From: Phycisphaerae bacterium
GTDB lineage: Bacteria; Planctomycetota; Phycisphaerae; UBA1845; Fen-1342
DNA: 64,000 bases
Direction of reading: 5' to 3'
Assembly: GCA_030428945.1 (NCBI GenBank)
Contig: JAUIEC010000017.1
Coordinates: 1 to 64,000 of the forward strand
The position numbers and the translations under genes were made by a program. This document shows, piece after piece, positions 17,607 to 27,300 of this stretch (its first letter is position 1; the number at the start of each line of letters is the position of its first letter). The notes under the pieces are model-generated. The model was not told where the DNA came from and searched no databases. It worked only from the letters and a program-made list of their open reading frames with translations.

Positions 17607-17689
17607 TGGTTGATTCCGGGGGGGGGCGCTACGGCAATCCTCGAACAGGGTGGCTCGCTGGCCGCACGGCCAATCCTGGTTGATCCCGG

Positions 17690-17930
17690 AAGCGCACTCA
17701 GCACCGGACGTGACCGCGACGTCGCCCGCCGACGGCATCGGCAAGAATCAGGATGCCTCCACAGCGACACGGCTTCCGGCGGCCCGCAGAATCGCCGCCG
17801 AGACACCGCCGCCCATCGAAAGCAGGTAGTCGTCGGAACTGACCAGAACCTCCGCTTTCGAACGGATAATGTCGCCGAAAACCAACTGTATGGTGGATTC
17901 GCCAACCCTGTAGGTTCGTGTTCCCAAGAC
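17690..17930 (-). pseudogene. Decayed macro-domain gene
   Basis: Minus-strand reading gives a recognisable start of an ADP-ribose-binding macro domain: VFGDIIRSKAEVLVSSDDYL then SMGGGVSAAILRAAG. An in-frame TGA at 17748-17750 follows EAS, and the same frame then continues FLPMPSAGDVAVTSGAEC, the expected next macro segment (usually GDVVVTSAGxL). After about 17690 similarity is lost, so the rest of the domain is gone. There is no good start: the only in-frame one, TTG at 17951, lies inside the upstream gene's end. I infer a nonsense-mutated, 3'-truncated gene lying near the 3' end of a tRNA gene, a common integration site. Confidence 0.65.
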
Positions 17931-17931
17931 C

Positions 17932-18897
17932 TTACTCGCAAACCAGGCCAAACTGCGACAGGACCAGCGCGAGGTCCGTGGTCGTCACGCGCCCGTCGCC
18001 GCTCAGGTCGCCCCGGCCGCGGGTGGCCTGCCCGGATCCGAAGCCACGCAGCACGATCGCGAGGTCAGCCAGGTCAACCGTGCCGTCGCCGTTTGCATCG
18101 GGACCGCACGACAGGCATGCGGCCAGGGGGACCCAGTCGAGCACCGCCGGTTCCGAGCGGGCCCCGGTCACCGCGTTCTCGAACTGGTCGCCGCCGCCCG
18201 CGTCGAAAGTCAGCAGCAGTTCGAGACCGGGGGTGTTGGGATCCGGCGTCGTGAAGCGGTCCGCCTCGATCTGCGCGGGGCCGCGGACCACGCTCCAGAC
18301 ACGCACCTGGTCGAGCAGGCCGCGGTACTTCCCATCGCCGGTCGGGTTGTCGCCGATGTGGACGGGACCGGCATCCACCAGCGGATCGCCGGCCGGTTCC
18401 TGGCCCCAGGTTCCGGAAACCGGGACGCCGTTGACATAGGCGTGCACCGTGGCGGACCCGAATCGATGGGCGACTGCCAGGTGCGTCCATTCCAGCGGCG
18501 GGACGTCGGCGTCGATCCGGTAGGTTGAACCCGCCGATCCCAGGTATCCGAAGCGCGGCTGGCCGCCGAAGATCCACAGCCAGTAATTGTTGGGCGACTT
18601 GCGGACGATCGAACGCTTCCCGATTGCGTCGAACGGATAGACCCAGGCCTCGATCGTGATCGCGCCGCCGGCGAGCGTCGGACCCGGCATCACATAGCCC
18701 GACAGGCCGACGAACCGCAGCGCATGCCCGGGCTGCACCCCGGCGTACTCGCAGACATCGGCCAACTGATCCTGGTCGCAGTCGGGCAGGTTCTCGCCCA
18801 CGTCGGGCAGACCGTTGCCGTTGCAGTCGGCCGGTTGCGCCGCGACGGGGCCGACGACCAACAGGAGCACCAACAGCAGCGTCACCGCAGCAGGCAT
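17932..18897 (-). CDS. Exported LamG/concanavalin A-like lectin-domain protein with dockerin-like motifs
   Basis: A 321-residue protein with a signal peptide (residues 1-20). Next comes a calcium-loop segment at the N-terminus (DCNGNGLPDVGENLPDCDQD, 24-43), then a LamG/pentraxin-type jelly roll from about 58 to 260, with IEAWVYP, WTHLAVAH, YVNGVPV and LLDQVRVWSV landmarks. The C-terminus is a dockerin-like pair (DANGDGTVDLADLAIVLRGF, then DLSGDGRVTTTDLALVL). It probably binds glycans; no catalytic residues are seen. ATG at 18897 is preceded by GAGGA and begins the signal peptide. Calcium-loop segments at both ends are notable. Confidence 0.8.
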   Translation of the reverse strand: MPAAVTLLLVLLLVVGPVAAQPADCNGNGLPDVGENLPDCDQDQLADVCEYAGVQPGHALRFVGLSGYVMPGPTLAGGAITIEAWVYPFDAIGKRSIVRKSPNNYWLWIFGGQPRFGYLGSAGSTYRIDADVPPLEWTHLAVAHRFGSATVHAYVNGVPVSGTWGQEPAGDPLVDAGPVHIGDNPTGDGKYRGLLDQVRVWSVVRGPAQIEADRFTTPDPNTPGLELLLTFDAGGGDQFENAVTGARSEPAVLDWVPLAACLSCGPDANGDGTVDLADLAIVLRGFGSGQATRGRGDLSGDGRVTTTDLALVLSQFGLVCE

Positions 18898-19447
18898 GTC
18901 GTGGTCCTCGACAATCCCGTAGCTCATCTTGGAAATCAAACACGCATTGTAAGCGGGGCGACGCGAGCGCGAACGCTCGAAACCCCGGGATTCGCGCCGC
19001 ACCCGCCGCCGGGCACCAGCGCGACCAGGCCCTTCCACCGGGTTCCAGACTGGTTCTGTCCGCGGTTTCATGACCCTGCCTTCGGCCTATCTGTCGGCCC
19101 ACCGGTGAGTTGCGCGATGGGCGGCCCGGCGGCCGGGGCGAAAGCGGTTTCTATAATGGCCAGCGGGCGGAAATCTGCTGTAATGTACCCTTCTCGGCCC
19201 TGTTGGCGCTGCGTGGTTCCACGCGGCGGCGGCGAGGCAATCGGAGGCGACGTCGGCGTCCGGCCGGCGTGGGGTGGGGGCACCTTCGAGCGACGGGTTG
19301 AACCGGCGAACTTTCGTGGCGGCCGACAAACGTGCGTGCAGAATGGGCATCTCCCGCCAGGCAATCCATCCAGTTACGACGCCGGTCGCGGCACGCGGCC
19401 TGCGAGGCGATTCCGCCGACTTCGTTTACCGATCAGGAGGAGACAAG
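18898..19447. other. 550-bp divergent intergenic region
   Basis: Lies between two genes that point away from each other. I see no gene, tRNA or dispersed repeat. A perfect TATAAT occurs at 19152-19157 on the plus strand but without a -35 at the right distance. Promoters for both neighbours are expected here but not identified. Confidence 0.5.
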
Positions 19448-22400
19448 ATGATCCGCGGCAAAACACTCGCTGCCCTCGGAACCTGCCTGACAGGTCTCGG
19501 CCTGGGGGCGACGGCGCTCGGGCAGGTACCCAGTGCCCAGGTCCGGGAAGGCGAAACGATCACCGACGGCGGTGTGAACTACACCGTCTCGAGCGTCGGC
19601 TCGGTCGAGATCAACGGTCTCGGCGGCTGGGCCATTCAACTGAACGTGTCCGATCCGAACGGCGCGGCCCTCTCGGCCGCCTGGGGCACGCTCGACGGCG
19701 TCAGCCCGCCGAGTTTCTTCCGCTTCGAAGGGACCTTCGACAACGTCGTGCAGACCTCGTGGGAGTCGACGATCGGCTTCAGCGACACGGGCGGCATTTC
19801 GTACAGCGCCAGCGGCACCGAGAACGGCGTCTCGATCGACTCGGTCTTCCTTGACGACGCGGCGATCGCCGTGCGGGCCCGGTTCCTGCCGGCCCCGCTG
19901 AACGCGTTCCAGTGGGCCTTCGCCAGCGGAACCAACATGACCTGGGACGGCCAGCCGTACTTCATCGGCGGCTTCAACGACGACGGTGGCTCCTCGGCCG
20001 ACAACCGCGGCATCTTCGACGGCAACGGCCAGGCCTACGTGATCGGCGGCCAGTTGCTGCCGGGCCTGCCCGATGTCGTCGACCCGGGCACGTTCACCTT
20101 CGACACGCGCTTCAGCAACCTCGGGTCGCACTACATCACCGAACTGAACGTCGACAACCTCTCGACGACGGCTGACGGCGCGATGGTCGTCGACGGCGCC
20201 GGTCTCTACATCGACGGCGGCCTGGTGATCGAGGGCAGCCCGGTTCCGGCCTCGATCGGCGGACTGGCCGGCGAGAACTGGGACAACTTCGACTACATGT
20301 GGATCAACGAGATGGGCGAGTACCTGTTCAGCGGGGACAGCGACGCCGCCACCAGCTCGGACGAGTTCCTGTACGTCAGCCACACCGGCATCATCCGCGA
20401 AGGCACGTCGACGACCGACGGCCTGACGATCAACGGTGCGGCCGAGTCGGCGACGATGAACGACAACGGCGACTGGGCCGTGGTCTGGGACGTCGATCAC
20501 CCGATCGAGGGCAACCGCGAGGCGCTGATCTTCAACGGCGCGGCGCTGCTGGTCGAAGAGGTCGACGACGTCGACTGGGACGGCGACGGCAACGCGGACG
20601 CGGGCTTCAAGATCAGCGGCACGCTGTCGTTCTCGGGCACGCGACTGGTGCGGATCAGCAACCGCGACCCGAACGGGATGGTCAACATCTACTTCACGGC
20701 CGACATTTCGGACAACGGCGCCAGCGAACTGGAAGGCCTGTTCTGCGTCAAGGCGCAGGGCGCGGGCGGCACGGCCAACGACCTGCAGATCAGCGTGCTG
20801 GACACGCCCGATCCGGTCGTGACGCTGCCGGGGCAGGTGACCTACACGGTCGCGGTCCGCAACAACGGCGGGGCGCCGCTGACCGGCGTGACGGTCACCT
20901 CGACGCTGGACGGCAACCTGGTCTTCAACTCGGGTGACGCGATCGCGGTGCACGACGGTTCGCCGAGCGGCGGAACGGTCACGGCTTCGATCGGCAACCT
21001 GGGCGCCTACGCGGTGACGACCTACGCGTTCACCTGCGACGTCAACACGGCCGGCGGCGTGACGACCACGACGCTGGCGACCCTGAACGAGGCCGACCCG
21101 GACACGGGCAACAACTCGGCCACCAACGACACCGACACCGGCGCGGTCTGCGACATGCGGATCGACGCGCTGACCGACACGCCGGATCCGCTGAACGATC
21201 CGGCCGGCGCGTTCACCTACGACGTCGACGTGGTCAACGGCGGTCCGTCGCCGGCCACCAACGTCGTGGCGACCGTGACCCTCGATGCCGGCCTGGTCTT
21301 CCAGTCGTCGGACATCGGCGTGCACGACGGTTCGCCGAGCGGCGGCGTGGTGACGGCCAGCATCGGCGGGATGGCCAGCCAGGAACTGGTCAGCTTCAAC
21401 GTCGTGGCGGCTCCGAGCGCGCAGGGCAGCTTCATCGTCTCGGCCGACGTGACGGCGACCGAGCCCGATCCGGATCCGAACAACAACACGCTCAGCGAGG
21501 ACTCGACCTTCGTGATCGAGGCCGACCTGGTCGTCACGATCGAGGACACGCCCGATCCGGTCGCGGCCGTGGGCGGGCAGGTCACCTACCTGGTGACGGT
21601 GACCAACGACGGACCGTCGCCGGCGTTCGCCACGGACGTGGCGGTGACGCTTGATGACGACACGTCGTTCTTCTCGTCGACGGCCGGCACGCACGACGGT
21701 TCGCCGACGGGCGGCACGCTGACCGCGAGCCTGGGCGACCTGGCGGACGGTGCCAGCAGTTCGTTCGAGATCGTGGCCGACACCCTGGCGGCGGGTCGCA
21801 TCGCGGTCGCCGCGACGGCCAGCACGACGTCGACCGACCCGGTCGGGGAGAACAACGACGGGGCGACCTTCACGCTGGTGCTGGACGGCCTGGACGTCCT
21901 GCCGGTGGGTGTCTTCTCGGATATCGTCGGGCACCCGACGGCCCAGGTGCCGGGCCTGCCGCCGGCGCAGTTCACGACGTTCTCGCAGCCGGTCCTGAAC
22001 CTGTCGACCAGCCAGTGGGCGATCGAGGCCGACACGGATCTGGGCACTTCGATGGACGAGGTGATCCTGGTCGGTTCGCTGTGCGGCGTGTCGGTGGCGG
22101 TGCAGGAAGGCACGCTGCTGGACCCGAACGTCGGTGACCTGCTCGGGTTCCTCGACAGCACGATCTCGATCAACGACGACGGCGACATCGCGTTCACGTC
22201 GAACACCGACGCCGCGACCTCCGCGGACGAGGTGCTGGTCAAGTACAACGCCCTGTCCGGCACGCTCGAGGTGATCGCCCGCGAGGGTGACATCGCCGCG
22301 CCGGTCGCGGGCAACTACGGTTCGTCGATCGAGCTTGGCTCGCTGCAGAACAACGGGCAGGCCTGGTTCATCGCGGACACCGACCTGGCGACGACGATCG

Positions 22401-23401
22401 ACGAGGTGGCCTTCTCGAAGAACGGCAACCTGGTCGAGGCCCAGGAAGGCACCACCGTGCCGACCGGACAGCTTGGCAGCGAGGCGTGGGACAACTTCGA
22501 CCTGAACGACCTCTCGGCCAGCGCCGACGGCCTGACGTGGATGCTGCAGGGCGACCTGGAAGGCGACACGCTGACCGACGACGTGATCACGGTCAACAAC
22601 GACGTGAAGATCCAGGAAGGCGTCACCTTCGGCGGGTTCGCTTCGCCGGCCGGCCTGATCCAGTACGGCAAGGTGCTGCCGAACGGCGACTGGTACGTCC
22701 GGGGCGACAACGCCGACGACCAGGACTGGGTCGTGCTGAACAACGCGGTGATCGCCGCGACCGGTGACCCGGTTCACGCCGGTGCCCTGGAGAGCTTCTC
22801 GGACGCGCCGTTCTCGGCCTGCTTCTTCGAGATCGCGACCAACAACCACGGCGACGTGATCATCGCCGCGACGACCAACGCGCTCGAGGACGCCTCGAAC
22901 GCGGTGATCGTGCTGAACAACGAGATCGTCATCGCCCGCGAGGACGACCCGATCGATCTCGACGGCGACGGCGTCCTGAACGACGGCGTTCGCGTGCGGA
23001 CGCTCGGCAACGACGACGCGGTCCTGACCGATGACTTCCAGTTGTACGTCACCTGCACGATGCGGGACTTCAACGACGATGGATCGAATTCCAGCGTCGG
23101 CGACGCACTGATCCGCTACAACCTGTGCGGCATCGCCCGCCCGTGCGGCGACATCGACGGCGACAGCGATGTCGACTTCGATGACTACCTGGAACTGCTG
23201 GCCGCGTTCGCCAGCAACCCGTGCGACCCCGAGTTCCGCATCTGTGCGGACCTCGATCGCGACGGACTGATCTCGTTCGTCGACTACCAGCAGTGGCTCA
23301 CGTGCTACGCGGACTTCAACGGCGCGCCGTTCCAGCAGCCGACCGTCCCCGTCCAGCCCGAGACGCCCAACACCGCCACGCCGGTGCGGCTGGGACGCTG
23401 A
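19448..23401 (+). CDS. Large exported protein: EGD-type repeats, three DUF11-like domains, dockerin-like tail
   Basis: A 1317-residue protein. Signal peptide residues 1-26. An N-terminal repeat region has recurring units with GDSDAATSSDEFLYV and NDNGDWAVVWDVD patterns, probably propeller blades. Three tandem DUF11-type Ig-like domains follow (about 440-815), each with a DTPDPVxxxGxVTYxVxVxN start and an HDGSPSGG motif. A second EGD-type region comes next (ADTDLGTSMDEVILVG), then a dockerin-like pair (DIDGDSDVDFDDYLELLAAF, DLDRDGLISFVDYQQWL). AGGAGG precedes the ATG. The EGD repeats also make up the PEP-CTERM protein at 31970-33286. Likely surface adhesin or matrix protein; no enzyme motif. 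Confidence 0.75.
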   Translation: MIRGKTLAALGTCLTGLGLGATALGQVPSAQVREGETITDGGVNYTVSSVGSVEINGLGGWAIQLNVSDPNGAALSAAWGTLDGVSPPSFFRFEGTFDNVVQTSWESTIGFSDTGGISYSASGTENGVSIDSVFLDDAAIAVRARFLPAPLNAFQWAFASGTNMTWDGQPYFIGGFNDDGGSSADNRGIFDGNGQAYVIGGQLLPGLPDVVDPGTFTFDTRFSNLGSHYITELNVDNLSTTADGAMVVDGAGLYIDGGLVIEGSPVPASIGGLAGENWDNFDYMWINEMGEYLFSGDSDAATSSDEFLYVSHTGIIREGTSTTDGLTINGAAESATMNDNGDWAVVWDVDHPIEGNREALIFNGAALLVEEVDDVDWDGDGNADAGFKISGTLSFSGTRLVRISNRDPNGMVNIYFTADISDNGASELEGLFCVKAQGAGGTANDLQISVLDTPDPVVTLPGQVTYTVAVRNNGGAPLTGVTVTSTLDGNLVFNSGDAIAVHDGSPSGGTVTASIGNLGAYAVTTYAFTCDVNTAGGVTTTTLATLNEADPDTGNNSATNDTDTGAVCDMRIDALTDTPDPLNDPAGAFTYDVDVVNGGPSPATNVVATVTLDAGLVFQSSDIGVHDGSPSGGVVTASIGGMASQELVSFNVVAAPSAQGSFIVSADVTATEPDPDPNNNTLSEDSTFVIEADLVVTIEDTPDPVAAVGGQVTYLVTVTNDGPSPAFATDVAVTLDDDTSFFSSTAGTHDGSPTGGTLTASLGDLADGASSSFEIVADTLAAGRIAVAATASTTSTDPVGENNDGATFTLVLDGLDVLPVGVFSDIVGHPTAQVPGLPPAQFTTFSQPVLNLSTSQWAIEADTDLGTSMDEVILVGSLCGVSVAVQEGTLLDPNVGDLLGFLDSTISINDDGDIAFTSNTDAATSADEVLVKYNALSGTLEVIAREGDIAAPVAGNYGSSIELGSLQNNGQAWFIADTDLATTIDEVAFSKNGNLVEAQEGTTVPTGQLGSEAWDNFDLNDLSASADGLTWMLQGDLEGDTLTDDVITVNNDVKIQEGVTFGGFASPAGLIQYGKVLPNGDWYVRGDNADDQDWVVLNNAVIAATGDPVHAGALESFSDAPFSACFFEIATNNHGDVIIAATTNALEDASNAVIVLNNEIVIAREDDPIDLDGDGVLNDGVRVRTLGNDDAVLTDDFQLYVTCTMRDFNDDGSNSSVGDALIRYNLCGIARPCGDIDGDSDVDFDDYLELLAAFASNPCDPEFRICADLDRDGLISFVDYQQWLTCYADFNGAPFQQPTVPVQPETPNTATPVRLGR

Positions 23402-23413
23402 TCGGATCACCTC

Positions 23414-23455
23414 GGCCGGCGGCGGACTGCCACGCCGCCGGCCGGCGGGACTTTT
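23414..23455 (+). terminator. Terminator after the 1317-residue protein gene
   Basis: An 11-bp perfect stem GGCCGGCGGCG / CGCCGCCGGCC (23414-23424 and 23433-23443), with CTTTT ending at 23455. It separates the gene from the next one on the same strand. Confidence 0.65.
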
Positions 23456-23508
23456 GACCGGGCCGCCACCGATGTGGGGCCCCTTCGTCAGACGAGGAGG
23501 AGGAATCC

Positions 23509-24057
23509 ATGTTCACCAAACCCCTGCGTTCCCTGGCGGGACTGGCGGCCGTCACGGCCGTCTCCGCCGCGTCGGCCGCGCTGGTCGACGTATCGTTCGC
23601 CCCACCGGCGCAGTCGATCGACATCTCGGCCGGAACGACCACCGTCGACATCGTCGCGACCGTCTCCGACGGCGGCGGCCTGATCGGCTGGGGACTTGAC
23701 CTGGCCGTCAGCGGCCCGAGCGCGTCGCTCTTCGACGTCGCCATCAACGAGGCGATCTTCGATGCGGCCGGAACCGTCGACGGCGACGGACTGGCGGCCC
23801 TCGTGCCGGTCGGCTCGCTCGGCGACGGGGTCTACACCCTGGCGACCCTGACGTTCACGCTCGATGCGATCGGCCTGACGACCCTCGACCTGAGCTACAC
23901 CGAAACCGACCTGACCGAGGGCTTCCCGCTCGATCCGGGTGTCGGCGGCGGCTTCGCGCCGGCCACGTTCTCACAGGGGTCGATCACGGTCACGCCCGAG
24001 CCGTCGGCCCTGGCGCTGCTGGCCCTCGGGGCCCTCGCGACGATCCGGCGCCGCTAG
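23509..24057 (+). CDS. PEP-CTERM protein with cohesin-like domain
   Basis: A 182-residue protein: signal peptide (residues 1-23), a single beta-sandwich domain of about 130 residues, and a C-terminal PEP-CTERM tag (TPEP, ALALLALGALATI, RRR). The body follows a cohesin-type pattern: TTTVDIVATVSDGGGLIGW, then DGDG near the middle, LATLTFTLDAIGLTTLDLS late, and GSITV last. Cohesins bind dockerins in cellulosomes. The neighbours on both sides end in dockerin-like tails. The cohesin assignment is pattern-based and needs a profile search; any other beta-sandwich could look similar. A strong GAGGAGGAGG precedes the ATG. Confidence 0.65.
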   Translation: MFTKPLRSLAGLAAVTAVSAASAALVDVSFAPPAQSIDISAGTTTVDIVATVSDGGGLIGWGLDLAVSGPSASLFDVAINEAIFDAAGTVDGDGLAALVPVGSLGDGVYTLATLTFTLDAIGLTTLDLSYTETDLTEGFPLDPGVGGGFAPATFSQGSITVTPEPSALALLALGALATIRRR

Positions 24058-24325
24058 GCACCGGCCGCACGTGAACCAGGCCGCGGGGCCGCCGGGTCCG
24101 CATCGACGGACCGGGCACCCCTGGGCGAGCCGACGGTCGAGGTCCGCCGCCGCGACCGCCGGACTGAGAGACTTTGCCATGCCACACCCGCACGGGTGTC
24201 AGCTGGACCGCAGCGGCCGTCGATCCGGATTGGGGTCGACGGCCGACTTCGGCCCGGGCGATCCGCAACGCCCCGGGCGACCAATCCGCCATGCCAAACC
24301 CACACCGACCGCAAGGAGAGCTCTG

Positions 24326-27300
24326 GTGTCGACGCGCATTCTGTCATTGCTGACGCTGATCGGACTTGGGATCGCGACCGTACACGCCGGCGAGATTCGC
24401 TGGCAGAGCGGCAGGATCGGGACGGAGTTCCGCGGTCCGGCCGAGGCGGCCGGTTCCCTCGCCGGACTGGCGACCGCCCGCGGGGCCGACGTGCAGCACG
24501 TGGTCGTGCAGTTCGACGGACCGGTCTCGGCGGCGACGCGCGCGAAACTGGCGGCCGCGGGCGTGCGGTTGCAGGCGCCGCTGGGTGACCACGCCTACTA
24601 CGCGCGGCTCGACGGCGGCGTCTACCGGCGGACCGCGGTCGCCGCGGTCGCGGGTCTGCAGGTCGCGCTGCCGGTGGAGCGCGAATGGAAGCTGCACCCG
24701 GGCCTGCTGGCCGGCGAAATCTATCCGTGGATGGTCGTCGACGAGGACCCGGACGAAGCCTCCGACGCGGTTGAACCGCTCGTCGCGGTCTACGCGATGT
24801 TCTTCCCGGATGTCGATCTGCAGGACGCGGCCACGCTGGTCGCCTCGTACGGCGCGTCGATCCGGTCGGCCGTGCAGAGCGTCAACACGCTGGTGATCGA
24901 GGTGCCCTACTCGCAGGTCTTCGCCCTGGCGGACGACGACCGGGTCATGTACCTGGAGCCGCCCCTGCCGCGGATGAGCGAACTGAACGACAGCAACCGC
25001 TCGCGGGTCGAGGCCGACGCGGCCCAGTCGCCGCCGTACAGCCTGGACGGCAGCGGCGTGCGGGTCCTGGTCTACGATGCCGGCGCGGTGCTCAGCACGC
25101 ACACCGACCTGACCGGACGGGTCCGTTCGGGCGACGGCGCCGGCCTCAGCGATCACGCCACGCACGTGGCCGGAACGATCGGCGGCGACGGAACGGCCAG
25201 CAGCGGGAACCTGCGGGGGATGGCCCCGGGGGTGATGTTCGATTCGTATGAGTTCTCGACCGGCGGCCCGCTGAGCGCGGGTTTCCTGTACACCGACCCG
25301 GGCGACATCGAGGCGGACTACAACGACTCGATCAACAACTTCGGTTCGGACATCTCGAACAACTCGATCGGCAGCAACGTGGCGCCGAACGGATTCCCGT
25401 GCGACTGGGAAGGCAACTACAACGTCACGTCGGCGCTGATCGACGCGATCGTCCGCGGCAGCCTCGGCAATCCGTACCGGATCGTCTGGGCGGGCGGCAA
25501 CGAGCGCAGCAGCGGCGCCTGCGGCTCGACCTACAACACGATCCCGCCGCCGTCCGGCGCCAAGAACCACATCAGCGTCGGAGCGCTGAACTCGAACAAC
25601 GACACGATGACCAGCTTCAGCAGTTGGGGCCCGACCGATGACGGCCGGATCAAGCCCGACATCTCCGCCCCCGGCTGCCAGAGCAACGGCGACAACGGCG
25701 TCACCTCCGCGTCCAGCAGCGGCGGCTACACGGTCAAGTGCGGCACGTCGATGGCTTCGCCGACCGTCTGCGGCGTCGGGGCCCTGATGCTGCAGCAGTT
25801 CCGGCTGACCTACCCCGGCGAGCCCGACTTCCGCAACTCGACGCTCAAGGCCCTGCTGGCCCACACCGCGGTCGACCTCGGCAACCCGGGCCCGGACTAC
25901 CAGTCCGGCTACGGCTCGATCCGCGCCGTCCCGGCCATCGAACAGGTCCAGGCCGGCAACTTCTTCGAAGGCGAACTGGTCCAGGGCGAAACGGTCCGCG
26001 TGCTGGTCGTCGCCGGCCCGGGCGACCCCGAGATCCGCGTCACGCTCGCCTGGGACGATGCTCCCGGAACCCCGGCCGTCAACCCGACACTCGTGAACGA
26101 TCTCGACCTGCGGGTCTTCGATCCGAACCTGGTCCGGCACTACCCCTGGACGCTCGACCCGATGAACCCGGCCAACGTCGCGGTTCGCACCCAGGAAGAC
26201 CACACGAACAACATCGAGCAGGTCCTGATCACCACCCCGACGCCGGGCGCGTACCTGATCGAGATCCACGGCTTCAACGTCCCGGCCGGCCCGCAGAGCT
26301 TCTCGCTGGTGGCCACGCCGGTGCTCGTGCAGTGCTCGACCCAGGGCGACGTGACGCTCGACCGCAGCGCGTACGCCTGCCAGTCGACGCTGACGGTGCG
26401 GGTCAACGACTGCGACCTGAACCTCGACGACGGCGTGATCGACACCGTGCAGATCAACGTCGCGTCGACCTCCGAAGGCGGCGGCGAGACGATCACGCTG
26501 ACCGAAACCAGCGCCGAGACCGCCCTGTTCGAGGGGACGCTCACGCTTGACACGACCGACGCCGCGGGCGTCCTGCTGGTCGCCGAGGGCGACACCGTCA
26601 CCGCCACCTACATCGACGCGGACGACGGCTTCGGCTCGACGAACGTGACCGTGCAGACGACGGCGCCGGTGGACTGCACCCCGCCGGTGGTCTCGAACGT
26701 GCAGGCGGTCGACGTCGATCCGCGCAGCGCGCGGATCCTGTTCGACACGGACGAAGGCGCCCTGGCGACCGTCCGGTACGGCACCTCGTGCGGGCTGCTC
26801 GACGGCGCGGCCAACGCCCAGGGCTTCAACACGGGCCACAGCATCGACCTGAGCGGACTGGTCGACAACACGACCTACTTCTACGCGGTCGAGGTCGAGG
26901 ACGCGGCCGGGAACCTGACGCTCGACGACAACGGCGGAGCCTGCTACACGTTCACGACGCCCGAGATTCCCGACTACTTCACCGAACTGTTCCCGAGCTT
27001 CGACCTCGACAACATGGCGATCGAGTTCGCCCCGAACGGCAGCGTCGACTTCTACGGAACCTGCAGCTTCGAGACGACCGTGCTGCCGAGCGATCCCGCC
27101 GGCGGGACGCAGTTGCCGCTGAACGACACCGCTTCGGCCACGATCAACCTGAGCCCCGGACACGCCGTGCTGCTGTACGGCGTCAGCTACACGACGCTGT
27201 ACGTCAACGCGAACGGGAACATCACCTTCGACGCGCCCGACAGCGACTCGACCGAGTCGATCGATGAGCACTTCGAAGTGCCGCGAATCTCGGTCTTCTA

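Noticed and set aside
17690..17930. Macro-domain remnant as a third component of the TIR-STAND system
   Set aside because: It is 7 kb away, beyond unrelated exported-protein genes, and is broken; no evidence ties them.
19152..19157. Perfect TATAAT as a promoter for the 1317-residue protein gene
   Set aside because: No -35 at 16-19 bp spacing, and it lies almost 300 bp from the start codon.
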